The position numbers were made by a program, and so were the translations under genes. A stretch of DNA of 64,000 nt from contig CM047810.1 of the NCBI GenBank assembly GCA_026214975.1, forward strand, positions 1,922,001-1,986,000, written 5' to 3'. This document shows positions 33,398 through 45,900 of this stretch, one piece after another. Below the pieces are notes generated by a model. That model searched no databases. It was not told the origin of the DNA and saw only the letters and a list, made by a program, of their open reading frames with translations. Each line of letters begins with the position of its first letter. Position 1 is the stretch's first letter. Origin of the DNA: Gentiana macrophylla (taxonomy: Eukaryota > Streptophyta > Magnoliopsida > Gentianales > Gentianaceae).

Positions 33398-34632
33398 ACC
33401 GGACGGTTGCCTAGTTTTTGTTTTTGTTTGTCTTTTTCGTTTTCTGTTTTTAGATTTGTTTTTGTTTCTGTTTTTTAGGTCTGTTTTTAGTTTAACCTTT
33501 AGGTAGTTAGGTTTTTGGTTTAGATTTTTAGGGTTTGAAGTTTTTAAAGTTTTTGTGATTAGTTTCTTCCCCTCCTTTTCCTGCTCTGTTTCTGCAATCG
33601 TTTCTGTTCTGTTTCTGAAATTTTTGCATCTGGACGAGCGTCCATACTTATGAACGCCCGTTCACTGTGAAAATTTCAATCCTGTATCGTTTTTGACCCC
33701 TTGAACGAACGTCCATATTTTTGGACGCCCGTTCAGTCCTAAACCCAGGCAGACGCCCGTCCATTAATTGGACGCCCGTCTGTTTTCTTGTTTCAGTGTC
33801 TTTTCTTGTTTCTACCTGTCTGTTTCTATCTTTTCTCGTTCTTACATTGATTAGGGGACATCTAAGGTTGAATCATCTGACTCCACACCTTTCACGATCA
33901 AATTTTAGGATAAAAGGGTCCGTTTTAGCACTTGATAGTATTTTGGCCATAACTTTCGGCTCGAGTGTCGGATTGGCGCGCAGGACCCCAATTCGGAAAG
34001 CTCGTTCCGACGCCGACGACGTGGCGGACGGCCAAAGGCCGTCCGACACCGTTTTCGAGGTCAAAATCCACTGTTTTCCCTTCCATTTTGGGGTTAGAAG
34101 ATTTCAACACATGTTTTTCCCTCTTTTTAGTGTTTTCTGTTTTTCTCGTTTTAAATTTTCTTAGGTAGTTTATAGTTTTGGTTATTAGGGTTTTTCGTAG
34201 TTAAGTTTCGTAGTCTTTGATTCCTCTAGGTTTAGTTATCCTTTCCTCTGCTCTCTTTTTCCCCTCGCTTCCTCTGCTTTGTTACGATATCGTTTACGCT
34301 ACGAAAAATCTTGCCATGGACGAAGGTCCACTAGTTTGAACGCTCGTTCACTTTGTAAATTTTCATTCCAGATGGCGTTTTCCGATCCTTGAACGAACGT
34401 TCACCAGTTTGGACGCTCGTTCAGTCTATTTTCTGGGCAGACGCTCGTTCACATAAGTGGACGCCCGTCCGTCCCCCTTTCTTTCTTAATCTTTCTCTTT
34501 TCTTCTCTTTTCTTTAGGGTTTTGATCTTAGATTAAGGTTTTAATCTTTTAGATATCGTGTCTTTAATTTATTAGTTTTAGGTTTCCTTTCCTTAGATTT
34601 AGGTTTTCTCAACTTGATTTTGGGATCGGTTT
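33398..34632 (+). other. Athila leader with two clusters of paired dyads
   Basis: This 1.2-kb leader has two related halves, each T-rich and ending in a dyad cluster. Cluster 1 has six 12-mers at 33632-33643, 33652-33663, 33703-33714, 33723-33734, 33751-33762 and 33770-33781. Cluster 2 has six at 34318-34329, 34338-34349, 34391-34402, 34411-34422, 34439-34450 and 34459-34470. Within pairs the spacer is 8 bp (7 bp once). A perfect hairpin (GGACGGCC, 3-base loop, GGCCGTCC) lies at 34026-34044. The 147-codon frame across the first cluster (33721-34164) is read as non-coding. Confidence 0.85.
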
Positions 34633-36399
34633 ATGCAAACTCGTAGTCACAAGGGACCATCACTTTGCTCCCCTGACATCGAGCGTACCATAGTCCGACC
34701 CAATAGGCGAAGACTTCGTTTTGACGAAGGAAAAGCCAAGATCAAGAGTTTGAGCTATCTTTTCAAAGGGAATCGAAGAAATTGTAATAATGGCGGCCGA
34801 AGATAGACGGACGTTGGCGGACTACGCCATGCCTGGTGCGATGAATCATCAACCCGGCTATCGCCTTACCACCCATTACCGCACAAACTTTCGAACTCAA
34901 ACCCGGTCTCATTCGATGATGCAAAGATGCATCAATGTTTCACGGGTTCCTATCGAAAATCTCACACACACGCATACACATTCCTGGAGATATGTGGTAC
35001 GACACGCATTCAAGGTGTGAGTGAGGATGTGATTAAACTTACATCAAGTTCGTTCTCATTGAAGGAGAAGCTAAAGAGTGGTATAGCTCTCTCCCTCCGA
35101 ATCCATTACCACCTGGCTGCATTGGAGAAAGAATTTTTAAGCCAATACTTTCCACCGGCCAAGACATGACCCAAAGTTTGAGGGAAATTTATAATTTCTA
35201 TCAAGCGAAAGCAGAATCTTTCTTTGAGGCATGGAAGAGATTTAAGGCTCTTCTTCGTAAATGCCCCCACCATGGGTTAGACTTGCAGAGGCAAGTCAAT
35301 ACCTTTTAGTGGATTGACCGAGCTCACCAAGGGCATGGTCAATAGTTCATCAGTGGGGCTTTCTGAGGAGAACGCCTCGAGAGGGTGGGCATTGTTCAAG
35401 ACATTGCCAAATATAATTATGCCCCCTCCTTTCAAGTCGTTTCAGCACCACCACCTCCTCCTAGGATCGAGGAGGTGAAAATGCGAACGAGATTGCCATG
35501 TCAAGCGGCGGTGGCTACGCTTACCACGCCTCCAAATCCGAGTTATCGGACTCCTTCATTTTTGCTGAACTCTCAAGTTCATCATCGCGAAATTGTTCTC
35601 GATCGCCACATGGTTGGCGGTGTCAATTCATGTCCCCAATTCTTATCAAGTCAATCTTTGTCCCGAATCATGGATGCGACAACCAAGTCGCATGCCGGAT
35701 ATGTGACGATATGGGGCATATCGCTCGTTTACGTCCTATGATTGACAGAGCAGCCAAATCAATGCCTTCAATGGCCAGCCAAATCAGAGGTTTGGTAATC
35801 AATTAGCTGGCCAAGGCAATTTTCGAAACCAGGGTTTCCACCAAAATCAAAATCTAAATTCGAATTTCAATCAAAATTTCAATCAAAACTCGAATTTCAA
35901 TCGAAACCCTAGTTTTAATCAGAACCCGAACTTGAATTCTTCCAATCCAAATCAAGGGTTAAATCAAAGTGGGCCTAACAATCCAAATCCTGCATTTCAA
36001 AGTCGGTCCAGCCAACCTTCCTCTCAAAACATTCGTAACTCTCAAGGTCCATCTCACGTTGATGATTTGGAAGCTAGATTGGACTCCTATCAGAAGGAAC
36101 TGAAGGAGCAGAACAATAACTTCCAGAGGGAGCAAAACAATAATATCCAGTTGTTGATGAGCACAATCAAGAACCTTGAGAAGCAGATGGCTGACCAGCA
36201 AGCTTCTAGACCATCAGGGCAGTTGCCCAGTTTTATGGAGAGAAATCCGAAGGGTGGCCTAGTAGCCCAAACTGATTTCAATTGTGGCCAAAGCACTGAC
36301 CTAGTTCCTTCGATTCCGTATGGCATACCAGAGGCCAGTGCAATGCATCTTAGAAGCGGTACTCAACTGAGTGGTCCCTCTCACCAGGGAAACCACTAG
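34633..36399 (+). pseudogene. Athila gag, frameshifted
   Basis: The start is ATG 34633 (MQTRSHKGPSL), the usual Athila gag opening, open to about 34813. Frame changes follow, with residues still recognisable: RTLADYAMPG (34811), FLEICGTTRIQGVSED (about 34980), EKEFLSQYFPPAKT (35125-35168), and FEAWKRFKALLRKCPHHGL (about 35225). The part at 35932-36399 is Asn/Gln-rich and then has a coiled-coil-like EQNNNFQREQNNN stretch. Packaging and capsid functions cannot be intact as written. Most breaks look like single-base losses. Confidence 0.85.
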
Positions 36400-36459
36400 C
36401 CCCTCCTGCCATTGATAAGGCAGGAGGGGAAGTTGAGCACCCATCATCCCCTTGGCCGC

Positions 36460-36625
36460 AAGCAAGTAATCAGGTGGTTGATCCCCTGATAGGTGAAAAG
36501 GTTGGAAGTCCTCAGGTGGCTGTTCCCCTGAGAAGTGAAACAATTGAGAATCCTCGGGTGGCTGATCCCCTGAGGAATGAGAAATCAAGTGAAAGCCAGG
36601 TGGCTGATCCCTTGACTAATCAAAA
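36460..36625 (+). repeat. four-copy coding repeat at the gag-pro junction
   Basis: Phrases of the type CAGGTGGCTGATCCCCTGA recur four times, encoding QV(V/A)DPL or close variants, in the linker before the protease. Confidence 0.85.
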
Positions 36626-37466
36626 GAATGAGAAGACAGTTCGGTGGAAAGATTTGGAAGACAAAGCTATCGGTGCATCTTCGAAGAAAGTCTTTTCGGA
36701 GGATGATTTGAAAAAGCTTCTATTTCCACCGAGAAAGAGCAACATCCTATTGCATGAAGATAAGAAGTACGGAAAGGTGCTTAATCTGCTGAAAAATACT
36801 CAGGTTAATCTTCCATTGTCAGAAGTTTTGGTTGAGATGGCTAAGTATACCAAATTCATCAAGGATGTTGTCTCTTCGAAGAAGAAGTTAGCAGACATGG
36901 GTCAAGCAATTGGTGAGGACTGCTCAATGGTCAATTATCAGGACTTACCAATCAAGAGGAGTGACCCAGGCAAATTTGTGCTCACATTGCAGATGGGAGG
37001 CCTAGTCTTCCCAAATTCCTTATGTGACCTGGGTGCATCCATCAGCTTGATGCCGTTGTCTGTTTGCAATCAGCTTGGTTTACAAGATCTTCTAGAACCC
37101 ACCACCATGAACCTTCGGTTCGCGATAGATCTTCCAAGAAAGCTTGAGGATCTGAAAGACATATTAGTTCAAATTGATAGGTTTACCTTCCCGCTTGACT
37201 AGTACGTCTTAGATATGGAGAAAGGTGAAAATGTTCCCCGATTCTTGGAAGACCCTTCCTTTCTACTGACTAGAGCCCTCATCGATTGTGATGGTGGGCA
37301 AGTAACTATTCGAGTTGGTGACCAAGAGGTGAGCTATAGTGTCTCTAAATCCATTCAAGTACCTCTGGTTCTCCAACCGGCTTTTCTATTGAGGAGTCAT
37401 TTAATGACTTCAATGATTGTATGGACGAGCAAGTCAAGGCCGTGGAAGCGGAATATGAGCGATTGA
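36474..37466 (+). pseudogene. Athila protease region
   Basis: An open frame of 242 codons (36474-37202) has a charged linker, LPLSEVLVEMAKYTKF, and the retropepsin active site as CDLGASISLMPLSV (about 37024-37064); D-[LT]-G-A is the form typical for Athila. A TAG at 37201-37203 breaks the frame, which resumes at 37215 with SFLLTRALIDCDGGQVTIRVGD. The retropepsin would process the polyprotein. Confidence 0.85.
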
Positions 37467-37699
37467 TCGATAATCTGAATAGTCATGGTATGGTTAATCT
37501 AGACCGCTTAGCGGTGATTTTGAGGATGAGCTAAGAGAAGAAGCCTTGGCGAAGTAGGACCACTAAGTAAGCTCAACGATGTTGAGTTGAAGAGTGGCGA
37601 TCTTAAATCAAGTCTAGAGGATCCTCCCGTAGATTTGATGCTGAAGCCGTTACTAAACATCTTAAGTATGTGTTTTTAAGAGAAGGTGACAAGCTTCCT

Positions 37700-39060
37700 T
37701 TGATCATCTCTGCCAAGCTATCTCGTATAGAAGAGCTTAAAGCTGTTAAACGTCTTGCGCAAAAATGAAAAAGCCTTTGGATGGCGGTGGGAGATATCCG
37801 AGGATATCTCCCGACATCTGTATGCACAAGATCAAGACGAGGAGGGTGCAAACGAGTTAGACAGACCTCGAGAGAAGGCTCAACCTCACATGCAAGAGGT
37901 AGTCAAGAAGGAGATCATTAAACTTCTAGATATGGGTATCATTTACGCCATTCTTTGACAAAGTGAATGGGTTTCCCGACTCGTAGTCCCCAAAAAGGGG
38001 GAATTACTATTGAGAAGAATGAGAAGGGAGAAGAGATAGCATTGAGGCTCGTTCTCGGATACAGAGTATGTATCGATTATCGAAAGTCTCAATGAGGTCA
38101 CACCGAAAGATCATTTTCCCTTCCATTCATTGACCGGATGCTTGAGCGTCTGGCGGGGCACGATTCTATCGCTTCTTGGATGGATATTCGTGGATACTTC
38201 AGATACCCATCGATCCTGTTGACCAAGAGAAGACCACTTTCACCTTTTTATGGTACATTCGCCACAGCGGATGCCATTTGGTCTCTGTAATGCCCCACCA
38301 CCTTTCAAAGGTGTATGATGGCAATCTTTGACGGGCTAGTTGAAAAGTGCATGGAGATTTTTATGGATGACTTCTCGGTCTTTGGTCACTCCTTCGATGA
38401 TTGCCTCGATAATCTTGATCGGGTGTTGTCAAGATGTGTGGAAAAGGACTTAGTGCTTAATTGGGAAAAATGCCATTTCATGGTAGATGAAGGTATAGTC
38501 CTTGGCCACAAGGTGTCCGCCAAGGGTATAGAAGTAGATAGGGCCAAGGTAGAAGCTATTGAGAAGATGAGTTATCCTAAGAATGTTCGGGAAGTCCGAG
38601 GTTTTCTCGGACATGTCGGCTTCTATAGGAGGTTCATCCAGGACTTTTCAAGGATCGCCAAGCCCCTGTCTACCTTACTAAAAGAAGACGTTACTTTTGA
38701 TTTTGATGATAGTTGCAAGCACGCGTTTGAGGAGCTCAAAAATCGTCTGATCTCTGCTCCAATTCTTATTTCACCTGACTGGAACTTGCCCTTTGAGCTT
38801 ATGTGCGATGCGTCCAACTATGCTGTTGGTGCAGTCTTAGGACATCGAATCGAAGGAAAGTTCCGGCCTATCTATTACGCCAGCCACACGTTGAATCCTT
38901 CGCAAGTTAACTATACGACTACCGAAAAGGAATTATTGGCGTAGTGTTTTCTATGGACAAGTTCCGTAGTTACTTGTTAGGTGCTCAAGTGATGATCGTG
39001 GGGTGATCACGCCGCTGCGGTATCGATGACTAAAAGGATGCTAAACCGCGCTATCTTGCG
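37700..39060 (+). pseudogene. Athila reverse transcriptase-RNase H
   Basis: RT residues are spread over several frames from about 37850 (VKKEIIKLLDMGIIY, VCIDYRK, RMLERLAGH). An intact stretch follows at 38315-38944: MMAIFDGLVEKCMEIFMDDFSVFG (catalytic MDD; YMDD-like, F replacing Y), GFLGHVGFYRRFI, then RNase H (LMCDASNYAVGAVLG, YASHTLN..Q.NY..TEKELLA). A frame break after ELLA at 38943 separates the remaining RNase H (YLLG, DHRPL at 39064). Breaks are mainly one-base deletions. Confidence 0.9.
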
Positions 39061-40490
39061 TTGGATCACCGACCACTACAAGAGTTTGACGTTCAAATCA
39101 AAGACAAGAAGAGCGGTGAGAATGTAGTAGCGGATCATGTGTCTAGGATGTTAAATGAGGAAAAGAATGAACCAGATGATATAGATCTTTACTTTCCTCT
39201 AGAAAACATCATGTTGATCGATGGCCGTTCTCCTGATGTTCCTTGGTACTCCTCCATTGTGAACTACCTTCATGCCAAATACCTTGATCCTGAAATGTCT
39301 TATCAAGAGAAGAAGAAGTTCTTCTCTGATATGAAATATTTCGTTTGGGATGAACCTTACCTCTTCAAGATCTGCAAAGATGGTTTGCTGAGGAGGTGTG
39401 TTCCTGAGTCTGAGCAGCGCGATATAATCGAGCAATGCCATAGTGGACCCACAGGTGGTCACTTTGGTCCTTGGAAAACGGTTGCTAAGATTTTCCAGTC
39501 CGGATTCTATTGGCCTACGATCTTTAAGGATACAGAAGCCTTCTGTAAAGCTTGCGATAGATGTCAAAGAACCGGAACTCTGACAAGGCGTTTTGACATG
39601 CCTTTGAAACCCATCTTAGAGTGCGAAGTCTTTGATGTATGGGGCATCGATTTTATGGGACCTTTCCCATCATCGTGTGGCAACAAATACATCTTAGTTT
39701 GCGTCGACTATGTTTCGAAATGGGTGGAGGCAGTAGCCACTCCTCACAATGATCATAAAACGGTCATGAAATTCCTTAAGAAGAATATCTTTGTGAGGTT
39801 TGGATGTCCACGTGCCTTGATAAGTGATGAAGGGACACACTTTTGTAATCAACCCTTGGAGAAAGTCCTCGAGAAGTATGGTGTTCACCATAAAATCGGC
39901 ACACCATATCATCCGATGACTAGTGGTCAGGTTGAGCGAAGCAACCAGAGTCTTAAGAAAATCCTGGAGAAGACGGTGAATAGTCATAGAAAAGACTGGA
40001 GTCTGAAGTTGGACGATGTACTTTGGGCATATAGGATCGCCTATAAGACCCCATGGGTACATCACCATATCAAATGGTCTACGGAAACCATGTCATCTCG
40101 CTGTCGAGCTGAAGCACGTATGTCTTGGGCTCGAAGTTTCTTAACTTCGATTCCCAATCTGGGGCAAACACCGCTGCAGCAGCTTGCATGAGTGGATGAA
40201 TTCGGACTCCAAGCTTACGAAAGCGCCAGATTAGTAAGGAGAAGATGAAACTCCTCCACGATGCCAAGATAAAGAAGAGAGAATTCAAGGTCGGTGAGCA
40301 AGTGTTACTCTACAATTCCAGGTTGCATTTGTTTCTGGCAAGTTGAGGACACGTTGGTCCGGTCCTTTCGAGATTCTCCAAATCATTCCCTGAGGTGTGC
40401 TAGAATTACGAGGTTATGGTGATCAACCGTTCGAGTTAATGGTCGAAGGTGCAAGCACTATATAGGTGAACATAAAGAAAAGCCTTTGAT
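39061..40490 (+). pseudogene. Athila integrase
   Basis: 376 codons open (39061-40191). HHCC zinc finger: H and H in [12 protein letters not shown] and C in CKACDRCQ. Catalytic triad visible: D in [10 protein letters not shown] in ISDEGTHF, E in GQVERSNQ. The C-terminal domain continues in other frames to about 40390 (FKVGEQVLLYNSRLHLF, LRTRWSGPFEI). This is the best preserved part of the element and identifies Athila. Confidence 0.92.
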
Positions 40491-42297
40491 TGTTAAATTC
40501 CTCGAAATCCTCGGGTGTGGGACTTCCGAAGTCAACCACTTTGACGAGTTTTCACCCGATTTGTTTTCTACGAGGATGACGGTTGTGTTAAATCGAAGAT
40601 GTTCTAGCGGTAGTCGATGATATGGAAGAGTTTGAAAGGGAGCGACAACTTAAACGTCATCGAGAGGAACCGGAGAAGAAAGAATGCAACCATGGGAAAC
40701 TTAAAAGGTATGGAGAGCTTTCAAAGATTTAACCCCATGTGTTATTTCTTGTTCTGCGACCACTCTTGATTCGAGCTTACGAGGTAGTGGTGGCGAGAAA
40801 GGTTAAATGGCTTTGATCCAGTGAGCTTCAAATGTGTCGAGCTAACGACAATAACCAAAAGCGCCACTAGGAGGCATCCTAGATATCCCTTATTATATTA
40901 GAACTCTCTATTATGTTATTTCTTTTCTTTGATTTACTTGTTTTGTTTAAGTCTAATTCGGGTAATTGTGGATTTTGCCTTGTCGGTTGATTCAATTTCA
41001 CCTTATCCTTCTCTTTATCTCTATTTTGCCATGTTATATTCCCCTTTGTCCCCGAGATCTTGTCTTGTTTTCAAGTGTGCGGATATTTGTGATAGCAATT
41101 GCGAGCTTTTAGATGAAGCCGCTTTTCCGGTGGATGGTCCACGATCATCGATTCCTCAAGCATTTCTGGATTGGACGTCGCCACCTCCAAAGATTGCCCC
41201 ATTCGAACTACAATCGCCTAAGTTTTCTTTTTCATTCTCGCACAACATGAGGACATGTTGATTTTTAAGTGTGGGGGAGGGGAATGATCGCTATGTATCT
41301 ACCATTTGCTTAATATATGATGGTGCTGTGCAAAAATAGGCTTAATTTTTCAAAAAAAATTCGACACTTTTGTTTTTGTTTTGTCCCGAGTAGGCAATTC
41401 GATGCGATGTTCGTTATTTTCGATAGTCATCTATGCTTTATATCATATGTTTGGTAAAGTAGTTGTTTCACCCGACACTAATTTCCACGAGCCATAGTGA
41501 CGATGAGCTATTTATAAAGTTATACCCCGTTTTGGATTAGTGGTTTTTGATTTTCTCGTAAGTCATGTGCTTAGTGCTACGTATATATCGTGAGACTTAT
41601 GATAGTTTGTATTTAGTTCCGAAGTATGAGATACTGTGAATATCTAGAGGTTTGAATGTGATAAGTAACACGTAACTAATGTCAAATGGGAAGTTGAAAA
41701 TTTTAAATGAATACAATGTGTGTGTCGGAAGCTAGTCGATGATTTGAGTGAGGTAGGGTATACCACGTATGTCCTATTCCACTATGATGACCAAAAGCTC
41801 ACGACAGTTAGGAAGAGCTGCCTTATGATTGGAGTAAGGTAGGGTGTTATCTCGAAATGTCCTATTCTGCTATGAGGGCAATAGCTTGTTCTAATGTGTG
41901 TTTAAAGTGAAATGGCTAAATCAACTAAGATATTGTTACGAAATTGAATATAAGGCTTAGTTTTCGTTAATCTTATCCCCAGTATAAACTGATAGATATG
42001 TTGTAGGGATTATCCTCTGAGTATTTCAGAAAGGCCCTAGATATATTCGATCATTCTTTCGGGATATGTCACGCTTGTAGTAGGTGCACCTTATGAGTGT
42101 CATTTATTACTATTCTATGAGGGGTATTAACTAGTTTTACTTTGAGTTCCTCAAGTTTGGATTTAGTGGAAGTTTTCTATGGCTATGCACACACACGACG
42201 CGAACTTCTAATTTATTGACCATGTGGTATATGTGTTGAGATGTCTATATTCCTTCCGAGCCTTTATCTTGTTTTGTTTTGCTCGACGAGCAAAGTT
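40491..42297 (+). other. Athila 3' non-coding region
   Basis: No intact frame. The 110-codon frame at 40929-41261 shows no transmembrane or env-like pattern I can defend. A second PPT-like run, AAGTGTGGGGGAGGGG, lies near 41267-41282. Confidence 0.6.
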
Positions 42298-42311
42298 TAA
42301 GTGTGGGGAGT
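42298..42311 (+). other. Athila polypurine tract
   Basis: AAGTGTGGGGAGT directly before TGTTAAGGG of the 3' LTR. Confidence 0.85.
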
Positions 42312-44065
42312 TGTTAAGGGTATTTTTATATACGGTTTTTAACGTTATATTTGATAATGATTTCCTCCGTATTTGTATAATTTGCATAGAAAATGAGTGT
42401 TTAAATGATTTATTAAGCAAGTAAGATTTTGATTAGTTTATTTGGAAAATGAGGTTGTGTATGTGTTTTAATTATGGTTTTACGAGTATTTGGATTGTGT
42501 TACGTTTTGCGGTGTTTTTGATGTCATGTAGGTACATGTTGGAGGCTGAATTGATGATCAAATGTTGATATAATTCGAGCTAAATCAAGAAAGAGACGAG
42601 GAAAGAAGGATAAAGATGGAAGAAGGAGGAGATAAAGATCAAGAAATCGAAAGTTCTGGACATATGGACGTTCGTCCGGTCCCGTCCAGTGGACGGGCGT
42701 TTGATAAAGCAGACGGGCGCCCAGGGAAGTATTTTGATACTGAGAGAGTTTGGACGCTGGATGAACGAACGTCTGGCACAAGTTCAAGGTCAAGGAAGGA
42801 ACGCGTCGAGATCTCGGGCGAGCGCCCGAGGAAGAAAATCGAGATTCGGGTAGCGCTGAACTTCCAACGCAGTTCTTGATATGATAACAACCGATTTGAC
42901 TCTGGACCTTAAGATAAGAGTTGTAGGGCTTGAAGAGAGGATTCTACAGGATTTTGAATCACTCCATTCCGACTTACGAGGCCCGAGATATGAGCGTTAC
43001 AAGTTTGGATGCTGTTGCTGAAAATAGTGGACGAGCGTCCGGAATCTTCAAACGGGCGTCCGGAGCGGTTACTGTAGCAGCCGACATTGAAACTCTATAT
43101 AAGCAGCGGATTTCTTTCACCCTAATCATATAATTTCGAACCCTAAACCCTAGGGGGCAGCTTGGCTGCGTTTTTCTACAGTTTTTACCTACTTTTATGC
43201 ACTTTAATTCTTAGATTAGATTAGTTAGTTTCATGCACTTTTTATTCAACAATTCAAGCTTTCAAAGGATGCTAAGAGGCTAATCCCTCTTTGAACAAGC
43301 GTTGTGAAGCCGTCCAATTCAACAATTCAGTTTTGTTCGTGATTAATTCGTGAGTTTCTACTTCGAAGTTGTTTCTTTTATCATTGTTTATCATTATGTA
43401 TTGCAATTACATCGAAAGATCGTTGCTTTTATGATTGTTTTAACTTGATGAGAGTCATGTTAATGTTAGATCACCATGATAAAAGTTTAGACCTTTAATC
43501 TAATCAAAACGAAAGTTGTTAGATTGATTTTCTAGATTAGAAATTGAAAGATTTCACGCCTAGGTTAGAAAGACGTAATCTTTAACATCGAAAGATAAAA
43601 GATTAGGAAACGAACTTGTCTACGAGAGTAGGAGTCTATGCCTTTGATTAGGTGAATCACGACTTGAGTAGAGATCACGAAATAATCCGAATTAGAATTG
43701 AATGTTGATAGGATAGGTGGATCGATTGCTTGTTCGTTCGTTATAAATTGATTTTAATCCTTCAAACTTGAATTGCTTAGCTTTAGTTTTACTTTTCCTG
43801 CACTTTAGTTTAGTTTTTATCGCTTTCAGTCTTGCCTAGCATTGGAGCAATCCTCTGTCTAGTTACTTTTTCTGCATATTTGTTTAAATTAGTTTTCTAT
43901 TTAGGTTAGTTTCGTGACAATTGTTTAGTTAAAAACAAAAACTAGGATTCACAACAGTCTAGTTCCCCGTAAGATCGACCCGGCATTAGCCTCCATACTA
44001 CGATCCTTGCACTTGAGGTTAACCGGTTTATTACTTGTTGTTTTATATTGATAAATTCCGGGACA
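42312..44065 (+). repeat. Athila 3' LTR
   Basis: 1,754 bp partner of 31621-33373. TATA-like CTATATAAGC at 43094-43103. Dyads at about 42662-42780 and 43024-43066. Confidence 0.95.
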
Positions 44066-44070
44066 CCGAT

Positions 44071-44590
44071 GTCTAAAGATCCGGAGAAAAGGAAAAATAC
44101 TCACAAGTATTGTGACTATCATAGAGATGTGGGGCACGACACGGAGGAATGCTTTGATTTGAAGAGGATATCGGCGCTTTGTATCCAAGAGGGTCGATTG
44201 GATGAAGTCGTTGATGTCGAGAAAAAGACGAGCGAAGGGCGCCGGGAGTACAAGAGAAAGAGCTACAACGGAAAGAAAGATCGGTCTCCACGCCGAGATA
44301 ATCGGAATCGGCGGGAAGGTCATCCGACCCAACCTACCAGAGACAATCGCCGAGATGACCGTCAAGAAATTCAGAACCGAGATCCTCATCGAGATAATCG
44401 TGCCGGATATGACGTTAACACAATCGTGGCAGAGCATGAGTCGGATCGACCTCGATCAAGTCGGCACTCGTTTGACAGGACGAGAGAGTCAAAAAAGATC
44501 AGGTTGACAACGGAAGTAGGTTACGGACCCAAGGACGATGTTCCGAGTTCCCACAGTCATAGCGAGGGATTAGTGATCGAGCGCGAATAA
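44071..44590 (+). pseudogene. Tat gag, C-terminal part with zinc knuckle
   Basis: It resumes after the Athila insertion: MSKDPEKRKNTHKYCDYHRDVGHDTEECFDLK carries a gag zinc-knuckle-like pattern (C..H...GH.TE.C). A long Arg-rich tail follows (RRDNRNRREG, DDRQEIQNRD). The stop is at 44588-44590. In the intact element this would be continuous with 30379-31620. Confidence 0.88.
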
Positions 44591-45130
44591 TAAGCGGTCG
44601 AGTAAAAAGAGTTTGTGTCGACAGTGGAAGCGCCGTTAATATCCTTTATTATTCAGCGTTTAGGGCCATGAGGTTGAAAGATGAAGATATCGTTCCGTTA
44701 TCTACCCCTCTTTTTGGATTCACAGGGCAGGCCATCCACCCTGTCGGGTCGATCAGTTTGTTAACGACGGTCGGAGACGGAGAAAAGGGACGGACGATGG
44801 AAATGACCTATGTCGTGGTTAAGGCCCCTTCAGGGTACAACGCGATATTAGGTCGACCGGCTTTATATGATCTCAGAGCTATTATCTCGACTTTCCACAA
44901 CAGCATGAAGTTTCCCACCTGGTACGGTACCCATGAGGTCAAGGGAGACGTTGAAGTAGCCCGGAATTGTAGTTTGGTTACGATCAAAGGAAAAGGAGTT
45001 GGGCAAGTGCTAGTTGAGGAGTTGATACCTGAGGAAGAGGAAGATCGAAGCTGGGTTTCTGCCGACCCGACCGAGGAAGTTCGAGTTTGGAAGGAGGAAG
45101 AAGGTCAAGGGGTCCAGATCGGGAAGTGGA
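44591..45130 (+). pseudogene. Tat protease
   Basis: The retropepsin active site reads VDSGSAVNIL in the frame before 44668; FGFTGQAIHPVGSI and YNAILGRPALYDL are further conserved blocks. The frame 44668-45300 continues towards RT. Confidence 0.88.
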
Positions 45131-45900
45131 TGCCACACCCCGACATGAGAGCCTTGGTCGACCTCCTGGTTGAGTTTCGAGACGTTTTTGCGTGGAAGGC
45201 GATGATGACATGCCTGGCTATCGGCGGATATAGCTATGCACCACTTAACGTCGATTCTAAAAAAGCCAATACGGCAAAAGAAGAGAAATCTTGCACCTGA
45301 TAGAAAAGAGGCAGTGAAGAAGGAAGTCGACAAGTTGCTCGCTGCGGGGATCGTGAAAGAGGTATTTTATCCGGATTGGTTGGCCAACCCAGTGTTGGTT
45401 AAGAAGCCAGATCAGAGCTGGCGAATGTGTGTCGACTTTACAGATCTTAACAAGGCATGTCCCAAGGATTCTTACCCGCTACCGAAGATCGACCAGTTAG
45501 TCGACTCGACACTGGGCTTCGAGGTATTCGGGTTCCTCGATGTGTATAGGGGTTATTATCAGATCTTTATGGACCCACAGGACTCGGAAAAAACCGCTTT
45601 TATCACGGAGTTTGGCACGTTTTGCTTTGTTACGATGCCGTTTGGGCTTAAGAATGCAGGGGCTACTTATCAACGGGCCGTCAACAAAATTTTCAAGAGG
45701 CAGATAGGTCGGAATATGGAGGTTTATGTGGATGATTTATTGATCAAGAGCAAGTCCTTGGGACATTTTCTTGTCGATGTGAGAGAAATTTTCAAGTATT
45801 GCGGCGCAAGCAAAAAATGAAGCTCAACCCAAAGAAATGCACATTCGGAGTTCGATCGGGAAATTTCTAGGATACATGATATCGAGAGATGGGATCCGAG
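45131..45900 (+). pseudogene. Tat reverse transcriptase
   Basis: The frame changes near 45200-45240. 45236-45820 then gives APDRKEAVKKEVDKLL, SWRMCVDFTDLNKACPKD, MPFGLKNAGATYQR and the catalytic box YVDDLLIKS. After 45820 the text continues in other frames (KLNPKKCTFGV near 45830). The catalytic aspartates are intact. Confidence 0.92.

Larger units (their letters stand above)
31621..44065 (+). mobile_element. Ty3/gypsy Athila retrotransposon, 12,445 bp, nested in Tat gag
   Basis: LTRs at 31621-33373 and 42312-44065 (1,753 and 1,754 bp), perfect TSD ccgat (31616-31620 and 44066-44070), PBS TGGCGCCGTTGCCGGGGA (33380-33397), and PPT AAGTGTGGGGAGT before the 3' LTR. Gag, protease, RT-RNase H and integrase follow in Athila order. 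About 1.8 kb of non-coding sequence lies between integrase and PPT, where Athila elements often carry an env-like frame; none is intact here. Pol is frameshifted at many points. Confidence 0.95.

Noticed and set aside
33721..34164. 147-codon frame in the Athila leader
   Set aside because: It overlaps dyad repeats in the leader between PBS and gag start, and has low-complexity text with no domain.
40929..41261. Athila env-like gene
   Set aside because: The 110-codon frame begins with a hydrophobic stretch but shows no transmembrane and coiled-coil layout of Athila env frames, and it ends before the PPT.
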